DNA from: JAIXWP01 sp965247015
Lineage (GTDB): Bacteria; Bacteroidota; Bacteroidia; Flavobacteriales_D; Sanyastnellaceae
Length of the DNA: 64,000 nucleotides
NCBI GenBank assembly: GCA_965247015.1
Contig: CBDFGG010000004.1
Span: forward strand, 992,001-1,056,000
Direction: 5' to 3'
Shown here: one piece after another, positions 8,432 through 18,195 of the stretch
Layout of the letters: each line of letters opens with the position of its first letter
How positions within the stretch are numbered: the stretch's first letter is position 1
The notes under the pieces: generated by a model
Database searches by the model: none
What the model was told of the DNA's origin: nothing
What the model saw: only the letters and a program-made list of their open reading frames with translations
Translations under genes and position numbers: made by a program

Positions 8432-9883
8432 ATGAAAAAGACTTTTGTCAGCAATCTCATCCTTTTGGTGGGCCTCAACCTGCTGATTAAGCCTTTTTAC
8501 GTTCTTGGAATTGAATTAAATATCCAAAATCAAGTTGGAGCAAGCCAGTACGGTTCCTACTTCGCGCTTATCAACCTTTCTTTCATTTTCAATATGATTC
8601 TCGATATGGGAATCACAAACTGGAATACACGGAAAGTTGCCCAAAAATTAGAGATTTCTCAAGTGATTCCTGCGATTATTCAATTAAGAATTCTACTTGC
8701 CATTCTATACTTCTTAGTCATATCCATCGCGGGATATATCTTCAACTACACTACGCACCAAATTTTGTGGCTGATGGCACTCGCATTCAATCAAGTGCTC
8801 GCCATGGCCGTCCTATTCTTTCGATCCAATCTCTCAGGACTCCATTTATTTCGTAAAGACAGCATCATCAGCATTCTAGACAGGGCGCTTCTGATACTCG
8901 GATTCGGATATCTTCTATGGGCGCCTCACGGATTTGGACCCTTTCAAATTGAATGGCTGATTGCGGGGCAATCGATTGCATATCTCATTACCGCATTCAT
9001 CGCGGGGTATTGGGTATTTAAGAATTCTCCAACACTTCAATGGAAAACACCGTTCGCTACCAAAGTTACTATCCTTCGACAAAGCCTGCCATTTGCGATT
9101 TTTTCTTTGCTTGGAATGGTCATCTATCGTGCAGATTCCGTGATTTTAGAACGTATGACTTCTGCAGAACAAGCAGGACACTATGCTCAAGGTTTCCGAT
9201 TTTTTGAAGCCTACAATATGATTTCCTACTTATTCGCCGGCTTACTACTCCCCATTTTCTCAAGAATGGTTTCGGAAAAAAACCCAGTCAATGAAATTCT
9301 CTCTCTATCGCACCGCCAGCTATTCGTAGCTACATGGATATTTGTTTCTGGCGCGATCGTTTTTGCTAAAAATATTCTACCAAACTTCTACACTATTCTA
9401 ACCGAAGAAAGCGTCGAATCATTCCAATGGCTTATGATCGGCTGTTTTGCTTTTTCTATGCAATACATTTATGGGACACTTCTCACTGCCGCCGGAAAAA
9501 TCAGAGCACTTACCTATCTTATGATTGCTGGTTTTGCTATCAATATCGCTTTCAATCTCATTTTTATTCCCAGCAGAGGTGCCATTGCCTGTGGTCAAGC
9601 CAATGCCTTAACTCAGCTGTTTATTCTCGGTGTACAAATCATTTGGGTCCGCAAAGACTTTGATATTTCTCTAAGAACTCAACTTAAAGAGACGTTATGG
9701 TTTAGCATTCCTACTTTAGCCTTTTCTGTGCTGATTTACAACCAACTACATGGTGATGCAATAATTGACCTCCCATGGACGTTATGGGCGCTCATTTTTG
9801 TAAGTATCCATCTGCTGATTGCCTCCTTGACCAAGATGCTTAGCATCCAAAATTTCCTTCAAGTGATGAAATCTAAAGATTAG
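8432..9883 (+). CDS. Polysaccharide flippase (Wzx-like, MATE/MVF superfamily)
   Basis: 483-residue very hydrophobic protein with about 12-14 predicted membrane segments, spaced as in Wzx/RfbX lipid-linked oligosaccharide flippases. The N-terminus (SNLILLVGLNLLIKPFYVLGIE) and the RADSVILERM segment near residue 235 are typical. It would move undecaprenyl-linked glycans across the inner membrane. It heads a three-gene unit with a Wzz-like protein and an O-antigen ligase-like protein; spacing to the next gene is 39 bp. No glycosyltransferases lie alongside, so the glycan cannot be predicted. Confidence 0.82.
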   Translation: MKKTFVSNLILLVGLNLLIKPFYVLGIELNIQNQVGASQYGSYFALINLSFIFNMILDMGITNWNTRKVAQKLEISQVIPAIIQLRILLAILYFLVISIAGYIFNYTTHQILWLMALAFNQVLAMAVLFFRSNLSGLHLFRKDSIISILDRALLILGFGYLLWAPHGFGPFQIEWLIAGQSIAYLITAFIAGYWVFKNSPTLQWKTPFATKVTILRQSLPFAIFSLLGMVIYRADSVILERMTSAEQAGHYAQGFRFFEAYNMISYLFAGLLLPIFSRMVSEKNPVNEILSLSHRQLFVATWIFVSGAIVFAKNILPNFYTILTEESVESFQWLMIGCFAFSMQYIYGTLLTAAGKIRALTYLMIAGFAINIAFNLIFIPSRGAIACGQANALTQLFILGVQIIWVRKDFDISLRTQLKETLWFSIPTLAFSVLIYNQLHGDAIIDLPWTLWALIFVSIHLLIASLTKMLSIQNFLQVMKSKD

Positions 9884-9922
9884 TGCTTACATCATACCTT
9901 TGCACAAAACCTTTCATCGTTT

Positions 9923-10939
9923 ATGTCATCAGAAAATACGGGCTCTGCCTCACTTGAGTCTTCAAACATTATTGTACTTCTTTACCGTTGGAGAAAAACA
10001 ATCATACTTGTTGTGTTAGCTGCCGCTATTATTTCTGCCGGTGCATCTTACCTCATCCAGCCAAAGTATAAAAGTAGAGTTACCATGTTTGCTTCTCCTT
10101 CTTACTCAGTGGGAGCGCAGCTTTACGAGTCATCGGATAACGACCTTGCAGAACTCGGTGATGAAGAAGATTCTGAAAAGTTATTGCAGCTTTTAAACTC
10201 AGACGAACTAAGAACCATGATCGTCGACAAATACGATTTATGGACCGTTTATGATATTCCAAGAGACGCTCCTGGTGCGAAGACTTATATCGCACTTGAA
10301 TATGCAGACAATGTAGAATCTAAAATGACTCGTTTTGGTTCTGTTACTGTAAGTGTACTAGACACTGATCCAGAGCGCGCAAAAAACATCGCGAATGACA
10401 TTGCTATTCTAGCAGATACCATCAACGTTCAGATGAGACGTGACAGATCTTTGAAAGCAGTTCAAATCGCTGAGGAGTCGATTGCAGACATGGAACAAGA
10501 GGTGCAAACTGTAAACGACTCTTTGCAAAAACTTCAACAAAAAGGGATTTATAGTTATCATAACCAAATCGCTGCTCTCACAGAAATGTACGGAAGAGCT
10601 GTTGCAATGGGCTTTCCAGAACGTGCAGCAAAACTCAAAGCCGATATGGACTATCTTTCTTCCTACGGAGCGCAGTATTCAGATTTGGAAGAACGTCTTG
10701 TAAATACACACACGAAACTTGCCCACTTAAAAAAGAGAAGTGATTTGATCAAAGCTGACTCGAGATCAACACTTCCAGTGAAGTACATTGTTGACTTTGC
10801 ACAAATTGCAGATAAAAAAGCTTACCCTATTCGTTGGCTAATTGTCGCTATGAGCACAGTTTCTGCCTTTGTATTTGTTGTAGCCTTCATCCTTATTTGG
10901 GAAACATTTGCCAAGTTCAAAAGAGAAGGTCTCATCTAA
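9923..10939 (+). CDS. Wzz-type chain-length determinant protein
   Basis: 338 residues with Wzz/PCP architecture: short cytosolic N-terminus, TM helix about 28-49 (IILVVLAAAIISAGASYLI), a long periplasmic region with coiled-coil character (about 185-280), and a second TM near 305-328. There is no C-terminal kinase or Walker motif, so it is not a full Wzc-type tyrosine kinase. It would set polymer chain length with the adjacent ligase/polymerase-like protein. Its TAA is followed with no gap by the GTG start of the next gene, indicating translational coupling. Confidence 0.8.
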   Translation: MSSENTGSASLESSNIIVLLYRWRKTIILVVLAAAIISAGASYLIQPKYKSRVTMFASPSYSVGAQLYESSDNDLAELGDEEDSEKLLQLLNSDELRTMIVDKYDLWTVYDIPRDAPGAKTYIALEYADNVESKMTRFGSVTVSVLDTDPERAKNIANDIAILADTINVQMRRDRSLKAVQIAEESIADMEQEVQTVNDSLQKLQQKGIYSYHNQIAALTEMYGRAVAMGFPERAAKLKADMDYLSSYGAQYSDLEERLVNTHTKLAHLKKRSDLIKADSRSTLPVKYIVDFAQIADKKAYPIRWLIVAMSTVSAFVFVVAFILIWETFAKFKREGLI

Positions 10940-12382
10940 GTGAACACAGTTTCAATGCAAAAATGGTTGTGGTTTTCATCGGGATTATTTCTGGTGTTGA
11001 CTGCGGTTTGCATCTACTTCGAATTCTATTACATCGCACTGTTACCCGCGGCACTCGCAGTGGTTTGGGCAGCGTTTTTCAAAATTGAGTGGCTTTATTA
11101 TTTGGTAGTCTTCTTTACACCTTTATCCCTCAATCTTGAGGAAATGAAAATTGGTGGCGTGGGTATGTATTTACCCACAGAACCGCTCCTTTTCGGGATG
11201 CTGCTCGTCTTTATATTTAAAGTTGTTTCGGGTAAAAGCATTGATAAAAAAATATTCACCCACCCCATCTCTTTTTTCATCTACGCCTATCTCGGCTGGA
11301 TGATATTAGCTACAATCACAAGCCAAATGCCACTGGTGTCAGCAAAATTTGTAATTACAAAAATGTGGTTCATTGCGTCGTGTTACTTCTTAGCTGTTCA
11401 TCTTTTTCAAAAGGCTATTAATACAAAAGCTTTTTTTATAGCCTACATGATTCCTTTGTGTGGTGTAGTAGTTTACGCCGTAACAAGACACGCGGAGTTT
11501 GGATTTGACAAGGAATCTGCACACTGGGTCATGGAACCCTTATATAAGGATCACACGAGCTACGGTGCAGTTCTCGCGATGTACTTTCCCATCGCGCTTG
11601 GATTACTTTTTCTAAAAAACCTATCGTTGATTCAGCGCAGTTTTCTAGTGGTAGTTTTTTTAGTGCTCACCATAGGGCTTGTACTCTCGTTTACTCGCGC
11701 CGCTTGGGTTTCCGTAGTGGGCGCTGCTGCGGTGTTGATTGTGATGCAAACACGAGTGAAGTTAAGTACACTCATCATTACTGGTGCGGTTGGAGCCATA
11801 CTGATTTTGTTTAGCTGGGAGCAAATTCAAATTGCATTAGAATCAAATAAACAAGAAAGCTCGGATGACCTCGACGAACACGTTAGTTCAATTTCAAACG
11901 TTTCTTCCGATGCATCGAACCTAGAACGCCTGAATCGTTGGAACTGTGCCATAGAGATGTTCAAAGAAAAACCTGTGATGGGATGGGGACCTGGCACATA
12001 TCAATTTTTCTATGCTCCATTTCAACGTGCGGAAGACCTCACCATTATCAGCACAAAATCTGGCGATGGAGGAAACGCTCATTCCGAGTACCTCGGACCT
12101 CTTGCCGAACAAGGTGTGATGGGCATGGCCTTGATGGTTCTATTGCTCTTGATGGTGTGCCACTATGGCTTTAAACTTTATTACCGAACCAAAAGCTTTG
12201 AAATGCGATTGCTGGGATTAATCTCATTTATGGGACTGCTCACCTACTTCATACACGGGGTGCTGAACAACTATCTCGACACCGACAAGGCGTCTATACC
12301 TTTTTGGGGGTTCGTTGCGGTAATGGTCGCTATTGACCTCTACTGGCTTCCGTTAGAAGAAGCGGCAAGAAAGAATCGCTAG
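10940..12382 (+). CDS. O-antigen ligase/polymerase-like membrane protein (Wzy_C/WaaL family)
   Basis: 480 residues, multi-spanning. The large periplasmic loop and following segment of the Wzy_C domain are recognisable around residues 330-375 (LERLNRWNCAIEMFKEKPVMGWGPGTYQF, then HSEYLGPLAEQGVMG), with the conserved Arg and His of this family. It either ligates a polysaccharide to its acceptor or polymerises repeat units; the sequence alone cannot separate WaaL from Wzy. The start is GTG directly after the preceding stop; the alternative is ATG at 10955. Its 3' end overlaps the convergent phosphatase gene by 30 bp. Confidence 0.8.
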   Translation: MNTVSMQKWLWFSSGLFLVLTAVCIYFEFYYIALLPAALAVVWAAFFKIEWLYYLVVFFTPLSLNLEEMKIGGVGMYLPTEPLLFGMLLVFIFKVVSGKSIDKKIFTHPISFFIYAYLGWMILATITSQMPLVSAKFVITKMWFIASCYFLAVHLFQKAINTKAFFIAYMIPLCGVVVYAVTRHAEFGFDKESAHWVMEPLYKDHTSYGAVLAMYFPIALGLLFLKNLSLIQRSFLVVVFLVLTIGLVLSFTRAAWVSVVGAAAVLIVMQTRVKLSTLIITGAVGAILILFSWEQIQIALESNKQESSDDLDEHVSSISNVSSDASNLERLNRWNCAIEMFKEKPVMGWGPGTYQFFYAPFQRAEDLTIISTKSGDGGNAHSEYLGPLAEQGVMGMALMVLLLLMVCHYGFKLYYRTKSFEMRLLGLISFMGLLTYFIHGVLNNYLDTDKASIPFWGFVAVMVAIDLYWLPLEEAARKNR

Positions 12383-13573
12383 GTCATCAATAAAGGGCAT
12401 TGCTCCTTTGTAATTATTCACTGCCTCAACGATTTGACGATTTAAAGATGATACGCTTGAATCGAAGTGCGAAAGTATGACTTGCTCCAAGCGTTCCACG
12501 CCGAATTCAGTTTCCTTATCATTCTCTGTTTCCACGAGTCCGTCAGTGTAACACACCACTATACTATTCGGCGGCAAAATCAATTCTCCGACCGATACCT
12601 TTGGTAACTCCTCAAACATACCCAATCCAATGCTTCCTAGTTTGAGTAATTGAGTATATCTGTTTTCATCTGCGACAATAGGGGGATTGTGCCCGCAGTT
12701 GATATACTTCAGATGGCGTGTTTTCTTGTTATATGTTGCCAAGAAGAGAGTGATATACTTTTCACCCATTGCGCTGTGCATTACGCGATCATTCAATTCC
12801 ACAACAATATCTTTCAGATCACCCTTGTGGTAGGAAAAAATCGATCTCAAGTACGCTTGAAAGTTTGCCATCAGAAAGGCAGCGCTCACTCCTTTGCCTG
12901 ATACATCAGCCATACAGAACATCACTTCTTCCTCATTCAGCACCATGAAATCATAGTAATCCCCACCTACTTGTTGATGTGCTTTATATACAGCACTGAC
13001 CTCATATTCTTCCGTTTTTGGTAAAGACTGAGGAAGCAGAATCGCTTGCATTTCGGCTGCGAGTTCGAGCTCCTTCTTCACACGCTCTTGGCGAAGTTTT
13101 TCTAAACTGAGTTTCTTGTTTTCAATAGCAACTACCAAAACATTTGTCAATGTCTCGATGAACCGCATGTGCTTAATCACAGGACTAATGCGAACTTCTT
13201 GTTCACCTTCATCTCCTACGAGCAGATATGCGATTGGTTGACCATCTTGGTGAACGGGGATGACAATATCGAATGACTCAGAAGACGTGCCTGATAAAAT
13301 CGTGAGTTCTTTTGTTTTGAAGAAAGATTCATCGGTCACCACATTTGAGAATGTATCTGACATTCCGAATTGAAGCAGCGATGTCCAATTCTCGCCCCTG
13401 GTATACAAGATGACCTTTTCGATCATTAGTTCTTCTCGAAGGACACGTTCGTATTCTTCAAGAAGCCTTTCAATAGGCAGATTCGCGTTGATGGCCTTGG
13501 TAATTTCCAAGAGCGCATTCAACTTAAAGTCGCGTTGTTTAACCTTTGCGGCTAGCCTATTGAGTTCTGCCAT
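12353..13573 (-). CDS. GAF-domain PP2C/SpoIIE-type serine phosphatase
   Basis: 406 residues. A short coiled coil at 1-20 is followed by a GAF-like sensory domain (about 20-160), a linker helix (LEKLRQERVKKELELAAEMQ), then a SpoIIE/RsbU phosphatase domain from about 190. Metal-binding motifs are visible: GGDYYDFM, CMADVSGKGVSAAF, NCGHNPP and CYTDGLVE. It probably dephosphorylates an anti-sigma-antagonist-like protein, but no partner kinase or STAS gene is adjacent. Its ATG overlaps the TAA of the upstream lpxD paralogue (TAATG), so the two are translationally coupled. Confidence 0.85.
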   Translation of the reverse strand: MAELNRLAAKVKQRDFKLNALLEITKAINANLPIERLLEEYERVLREELMIEKVILYTRGENWTSLLQFGMSDTFSNVVTDESFFKTKELTILSGTSSESFDIVIPVHQDGQPIAYLLVGDEGEQEVRISPVIKHMRFIETLTNVLVVAIENKKLSLEKLRQERVKKELELAAEMQAILLPQSLPKTEEYEVSAVYKAHQQVGGDYYDFMVLNEEEVMFCMADVSGKGVSAAFLMANFQAYLRSIFSYHKGDLKDIVVELNDRVMHSAMGEKYITLFLATYNKKTRHLKYINCGHNPPIVADENRYTQLLKLGSIGLGMFEELPKVSVGELILPPNSIVVCYTDGLVETENDKETEFGVERLEQVILSHFDSSVSSLNRQIVEAVNNYKGAMPFIDDLAILSCRFF

Positions 13574-14502
13574 TATTTTAATTTTTCTATCAATCCAGGA
13601 AGGTTCCTGATGAGAGCTAGTTCACGGTATTTATGTTTTACATCTTCAGCTGGCGTACCAAAGTAGGTCTTTCCCCCTTCCAAGTCTTTTGTAACACCGC
13701 TTTGTCCAAGCACTACAGCCCCTTTGCCGATGGTCATTCCAGAAGCTATGCCCACTTGTCCCCAAATGATGACCTGATCTTCAATCACCACACAGCCAGC
13801 AATTCCGACTTGTGCAGCGAACAAACAATTTTTTCCAATCACTGTGTCGTGTCCAACGTGAACGTGGTTGTCAATTTTTGTTCCTTCGCCAATACGTGTA
13901 TCGGCAGTAAGTCCTCTGTCAATGGCACATCCCGCGCCTATTTCAACGTTGTCTTCAATTTCAACGCTTCCGCAGGTATGCATTTTATCTCTTCCAGTAG
14001 GGCGGCTCTTATAGTAAAATGCATCGCCACCAAGCACAGTATTAGCGTGTATGATGCAGTTTTTTCCAATATGAATATTATCATAGAGCACTACACCAGG
14101 ATGAATGACGGTGTTTTCTCCAATGGAAATATTGGAACCCATGATCACGCTTGGGTGAATGAATGCATCCTCAGAGATATTGATATTCGTGCCTCTTGAG
14201 GACATCGACATGTTGAAAGGCGAGAAGTGTTTATTCAGTCTGTTGAAGTCGCCGCATGGATCGTCTGAGAAAATGAGCGCCTTTCCATCGGGGCATGCTA
14301 CTTTTTGATTGATGAGAACGATGGTAGCTGCACTATTCAACGCTTTATCATAATACTTTGGATGGTCAACGAAAACAAGATCACCATTCTTCACTTTGTG
14401 AATCTCATTAATACCGAGCACTGGAAAGTCGGCCGGTCCTTCAAAAGAACAGTCGATGATCTCTGCGATTTGCTTCAGTGTGTATCCAGATGGAAGTCTC
14501 AT
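13573..14502 (-). CDS. lpxD: LpxD-like UDP-3-O-acylglucosamine N-acyltransferase (paralogue)
   Basis: 309-residue acyltransferase of the lipid A pathway. A short LpxD N-terminal uridine-binding-like domain (about 1-95) is followed by left-handed beta-helix hexapeptide repeats (IGENTVIHPGVVLYDNIHIG and similar). The catalytic His is in DNHVHVGHDTVIG near residue 218. It is about 30 residues shorter than E. coli LpxD. Bacteroidota often carry a second lpxD-like gene next to efp, which matches this setting (efp is 138 bp upstream), so it may not be the main LpxD. It is coupled to the downstream phosphatase. Confidence 0.82.
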   Translation of the reverse strand: MRLPSGYTLKQIAEIIDCSFEGPADFPVLGINEIHKVKNGDLVFVDHPKYYDKALNSAATIVLINQKVACPDGKALIFSDDPCGDFNRLNKHFSPFNMSMSSRGTNINISEDAFIHPSVIMGSNISIGENTVIHPGVVLYDNIHIGKNCIIHANTVLGGDAFYYKSRPTGRDKMHTCGSVEIEDNVEIGAGCAIDRGLTADTRIGEGTKIDNHVHVGHDTVIGKNCLFAAQVGIAGCVVIEDQVIIWGQVGIASGMTIGKGAVVLGQSGVTKDLEGGKTYFGTPAEDVKHKYRELALIRNLPGLIEKLK

Positions 14503-14590
14503 GCAACAAATTTGGGGATAGGATTTAACAAACTAAAGAAAAGTAAAAATGTTTAATAACCTTCCTTTGGTGAAAAGCTATAAGCAAAAA

Positions 14591-14621
14591 AAATCCCTCA
14601 AACATTCTGTTGGAGGGATTT
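14591..14621 (-). terminator. Terminator after efp
   Basis: Hairpin AATCCCTCAAACA / TGTTGGAGGGATT with one mismatch and a 3-base loop, with an A-run on the plus side (a T-run on the minus strand), just past the efp stop. Confidence 0.8.
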
Positions 14622-14639
14622 AGTATTTGATAGAAGTGG

Positions 14640-15209
14640 TTACTTCTTGATTCTTTCGTGGTATTGACCAGTAGTAGTATCTACTTTCACCCAATCCTTT
14701 TCATTGATGAAAAGAGGCACACGGATTTCAACACCGCAATCTAATTTAGCAGGCTTCATAGCATTTGTAGCAGTGTCACCTTTCAAACCTGGCTCCGTGT
14801 AAACGATCTCGCACTCGATGAAGTTTGGAAGATCGCATGACATTGGAGTATCATCTTCAGTGTTGAACAATACGATACACTTCATTCCTTCTTTCAAGAA
14901 TTGAGGAGCTGAAATCATTTTTTCTTCGATTCCGATTTGTTCGAAATCTTCGAGGTTCATGAAGTTGTAGCCCGCTTCATCCTTATACAAGAACTGATAT
15001 TCTCTTGTTTCGATTCTCACAACGTCGATTTTCACACCAGAGTTGAAAGTGTGGTCAACGATTTTACCGTTGTTAAGATTCTTAAGTTTAGTACGTACGA
15101 ATGCAGGACCTTTTCCTGGTTTAACGTGAAGGAATTCCATCACTTTCCATACGTGGCCTTCCATTTTAAAACAAAGACCATTTGAAATGTCGGCAGTAGT
15201 TGTTGCCAT
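14640..15209 (-). CDS. efp: Translation elongation factor P
   Basis: 189 residues, the expected EF-P length. It relieves ribosome stalling at polyproline stretches. Three OB/KOW-like beta-barrel domains are visible: N-terminal ADISNGLCFKMEGHVWKVMEFLHVKPGKGPAFVRTKLKNL carrying the modified-loop lysine (PGKGPA), the central domain, and the C-terminal signature GVEIRVPLFINEKDWVKVDTTTGQY. An in-frame ATG 16 codons upstream gives a non-conserved extension, so I use the start at 15209. It is upstream of an lpxD paralogue, with its own terminator between. Confidence 0.96.
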   Translation of the reverse strand: MATTTADISNGLCFKMEGHVWKVMEFLHVKPGKGPAFVRTKLKNLNNGKIVDHTFNSGVKIDVVRIETREYQFLYKDEAGYNFMNLEDFEQIGIEEKMISAPQFLKEGMKCIVLFNTEDDTPMSCDLPNFIECEIVYTEPGLKGDTATNAMKPAKLDCGVEIRVPLFINEKDWVKVDTTTGQYHERIKK

Positions 15210-15260
15210 GTTGTTATCTGTTTTGGGGGTGCGAAGATAATTAAAGTCTAGGCTCAAAAA

Positions 15261-15290
15261 AAAGCCCCGCTGGAAAACCAGCGGGGCTTT
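15261..15290 (-). terminator. Terminator after T9SS cargo gene
   Basis: Perfect hairpin AAAGCCCCGCTGG, loop AAAA, CCAGCGGGGCTTT, with A/T runs on both sides, 21 bp past the stop of the gene at 15311. Confidence 0.9.
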
Positions 15291-15310
15291 AATTTTATAG
15301 AAGAGGTCTA

Positions 15311-17194
15311 TTAACGTACTACTAGTTGGCTAGTAACAACGCTGTTACCTGCTTGTAGAGACACGCTATAAACACCTGCGTTCAATTCGTTAACATTAAC
15401 GCTCACTTGGTTTGAACCAGCGCCACGTACACCGAAGTTTTCAGTGCTAACGATACGTCCAGTGATATCACGAACGATTACGTTTACGTTTGAGCTATTC
15501 AACAAGTTGAAAGAAATGTTTGCATTGTCTTGAGCTGGGTTTGGATAAACCTGAGCAGCAACGATATCACCTGCAGAAACTTCGTTTACAGAGATTGTTG
15601 GGTCAAGGTTTACACGAACTGCTGGAGTGAAGTTCCATCCTGTGAACCAGTTAGAAACACCACCTGTTCCGAAAGGACCGTAGTTAACTGTACCGAAGTC
15701 ATCATCGTACTGGTTAGCAGCGATGTAAAGACGCTCAGTGCTTTCGAACTTACGGATCTCAGCGATGTAAGATTTGCCAGCTTCTAGAAGAGCTGCACCT
15801 GATTGGAAGAAGCTAAGGTTTGTGTATTCACCAGCAGCACCTTGGTCAAGCATTTCCTGAGTAACAGTGAATACGCCAGAGTTTGCTACTTGAGAAAGAT
15901 CTTGAATGTTAGTCAATACCTCATAGATGCTAACTTCAGCCTGAAGACCTACGTCAGAAGCATCACCGAAAAGAACTAGCAATCCACCTGCTTCAGTTTC
16001 AGCATTGATAGTGTAGATGTTACCGAAAGCAACGTCTTGATCGCTGTTGAATGTACGTTGGAACAATTCAAGGTTTGAATTTTGACCGTAAGCAAACTCA
16101 GTGATGTCGAATTCGTTTACACCAGAGTTACCTGATGGATCTTCGTCATCTGGAAGAGTTACATCAACTTGGTATGAACCAAGAGCAGTAGGAAGGTTGA
16201 AAGGCTCTGTCCATACTGTATCAACTGTACCAGCAAGGATCGTTTCAGTTACTTCGTAAGTAGCTCCGTCAACTGCGAATGTTACAGTAGCAGTTTGGTC
16301 TAGGTTACCAAAGTTAGCAACTTCAGCACCGAAACGTACTTCACCTGCTTGAGATGATGGTACTGCATGGTACTCATAAGCGTTGATGATATCACCTACC
16401 CAGTTCTTACCCAATGTAAGGTCGTTGTCTGGAGTTTGGAAAACGCTAACGTCGTCCACCATCCAAGAGTAACCATAATAACCTTTCCAACGGAAACGAA
16501 TCCAGATGTTTGTTACATCACCACCTGCAAGAAGAGATGAGAAGTTGAACACCTTTACTGTTGGGTTAGTTACTGGATCCTGAGTTTCCATTGTTGGCCA
16601 CAACTCGAAACGAGCTGTACCAGCAGTTGTGTTTTCAGAAACTTCATAAGTTGTTGGGTCTGGCCAAGTAACACCGTCAGTAGAAATTTCTACCAAGCAA
16701 TATTCGTTACCATCGCTAGTACCGTTGTCCCACATTCTGTAGAATGTTTCGAAACGCAAGCTAAGTGAAGTTTCACCAGTAACATCAATTGGGTTAGCTG
16801 TTTGGAACCAGCAGTTTTCTTCCCATGTACCTGGAGTTGGACCACCGAATTCATCAGAGTCAACCATCATGAAACCGTTAGCAGCAGAAGTAGATGCAAT
16901 AGCATCGATCGCAGCTGGACCGTTTGGCTCAAGACCAGTTCCACATTCGAAGTTGATACCAGCGATGTACTGTGTAAGACCAGCGTCAGTGTTAGCGTTC
17001 TGGATTACCCAGTTGTCGCAGTTTGAGAAGTCGTCAGACCAAATCTCAGCACGGTTAGCATTCGCATCCCAAGCCGTTGTAGTCGGCTGATTGCGATAAG
17101 GCAGCTTTCCTTGAGTTGCAGGGTTCTGCTTGAATTGAGCAGAAGCAACAACTGAAGTACTAACAGCAAGAGCAAGCAAGTAAATTTTCTTCAT
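15311..17194 (-). CDS. Secreted protein with T9SS type A C-terminal sorting domain
   Basis: 627 residues. The signal peptide is MKKIYLLALAVSTSVVASAQ. The middle contains beta-rich adhesion or carbohydrate-associated modules: an N-terminal lectin/MAM-like half with VSLxxx and paired Cys, then a CARDB-like segment near 290-365. The C-terminal ~75 residues (VYPNPAQDNANISFNLL, ending in GVYSVSLQAGNSVVTSQLVVR-type strands) are a type A sorting domain. It would pass through Sec, then T9SS, and end at the cell surface or outside. It stands alone with its own -7 element and terminator. No enzymatic motif recognised. Confidence 0.85.
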   Translation of the reverse strand: MKKIYLLALAVSTSVVASAQFKQNPATQGKLPYRNQPTTTAWDANANRAEIWSDDFSNCDNWVIQNANTDAGLTQYIAGINFECGTGLEPNGPAAIDAIASTSAANGFMMVDSDEFGGPTPGTWEENCWFQTANPIDVTGETSLSLRFETFYRMWDNGTSDGNEYCLVEISTDGVTWPDPTTYEVSENTTAGTARFELWPTMETQDPVTNPTVKVFNFSSLLAGGDVTNIWIRFRWKGYYGYSWMVDDVSVFQTPDNDLTLGKNWVGDIINAYEYHAVPSSQAGEVRFGAEVANFGNLDQTATVTFAVDGATYEVTETILAGTVDTVWTEPFNLPTALGSYQVDVTLPDDEDPSGNSGVNEFDITEFAYGQNSNLELFQRTFNSDQDVAFGNIYTINAETEAGGLLVLFGDASDVGLQAEVSIYEVLTNIQDLSQVANSGVFTVTQEMLDQGAAGEYTNLSFFQSGAALLEAGKSYIAEIRKFESTERLYIAANQYDDDFGTVNYGPFGTGGVSNWFTGWNFTPAVRVNLDPTISVNEVSAGDIVAAQVYPNPAQDNANISFNLLNSSNVNVIVRDITGRIVSTENFGVRGAGSNQVSVNVNELNAGVYSVSLQAGNSVVTSQLVVR

Positions 17195-17234
17195 GTTATT
17201 TTATTTTAAAACGTAATAGGTTTTGAAAAGAGGC

Positions 17235-17242
17235 CAAATATA
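17235..17242 (-). promoter_or_regulatory. -7 promoter element of T9SS cargo gene
   Basis: CAAATATA (minus-strand TATATTTG) is an exact TAnnTTTG match 41 bp upstream of the start codon. Confidence 0.45.
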
Positions 17243-17373
17243 AAAATTCATTTAACCTTATCGATTCTTTAATGTGAATTTTCGACCAATCAGCCATAAT
17301 TCTGACCGTTTGGACTTAAAAAATACCATTTCATGACAAAATCCCCTACCCAAAAATGGGTTTACGCATGAAT

Positions 17374-18183
17374 TTAGGCCATTGCAGACTTGGCTTTGGA
17401 CTTCTCAACCCTTGCCGCAACGTAGATACTAATCTCATAGAGGAGCAATATTGGAAGAGACACAAGAATTTGACTCGTAACGTCTGGGGGTGTGATGATT
17501 GCAGCAACAATTAAATTTACCACAAAAGCATGTCTTCTGTATTTTTTCAAAAATGTTGAAGATACCATTCCCAATTTTGCCAAGAAATAAATGAGAATAG
17601 GCAACTGAAACATAAGCCCCGTGCCCAACACGAGGCTAGTGGTCAGTTTTAAATAAGATAAAACAGTTGACTGCACTTGCACATCGCCAAACTGGAAGTT
17701 TCCTAAAAACTGAATGGATAATGGAGCTAAAATGAAGTAGCCAAATAATACTCCAGTGAAAAATAAAAGAGAAACAAAAAAGACAATTCCATTCACCGAG
17801 CTGATCTCTTTTTTGTTGAGTCCTGGTTTTATGAAACACCAAAGTTGATAGATGATCCAAGGGAACGCTACAACAATCCCTCCTACAATACACACCAATA
17901 AGTACGCAGAGAAATTACCCCCCATTGTGGTACTTTGCAAGGAGAAATTCATCTCTTTGAAACATAGCTTATCTCCTAATCCAAGAAAATCAGAAAGCTC
18001 GCACCACATGCGATAAGAAACGAAGTCGAGACGACGAGGCCCCATGATCACTTCTTCAATAATGAATTGATCAAAAGACACGACTACTACAATTCCGATA
18101 ACCACTCCAAGAACTGCACGAAACAATCGTTTCCGTAGCTCTTCTAAGTGCTCTAAAAAAGACATATCCTTCGTCTCACTCAT
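17374..18183 (-). CDS. tatC: Sec-independent protein translocase TatC
   Basis: 269 residues, six predicted TM helices. The substrate-receptor subunit binding twin-arginine signal peptides. The N-terminal signature SFLEHLEELRKRLFRAVLG (with the E/R residues that recognise the signal peptide) and the P-rich loop FPWIIYQLWCFIKPGLNKKE are present. Bacteroidota TatC often has an inserted loop after TM1, seen here at about 45-75. It lies 12 bp downstream of the KdsD-type gene, in one operon. No tatA/tatB in the window. Confidence 0.95.
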   Translation of the reverse strand: MSETKDMSFLEHLEELRKRLFRAVLGVVIGIVVVVSFDQFIIEEVIMGPRRLDFVSYRMWCELSDFLGLGDKLCFKEMNFSLQSTTMGGNFSAYLLVCIVGGIVVAFPWIIYQLWCFIKPGLNKKEISSVNGIVFFVSLLFFTGVLFGYFILAPLSIQFLGNFQFGDVQVQSTVLSYLKLTTSLVLGTGLMFQLPILIYFLAKLGMVSSTFLKKYRRHAFVVNLIVAAIITPPDVTSQILVSLPILLLYEISIYVAARVEKSKAKSAMA

Positions 18184-18195
18184 GATCTATTCTCA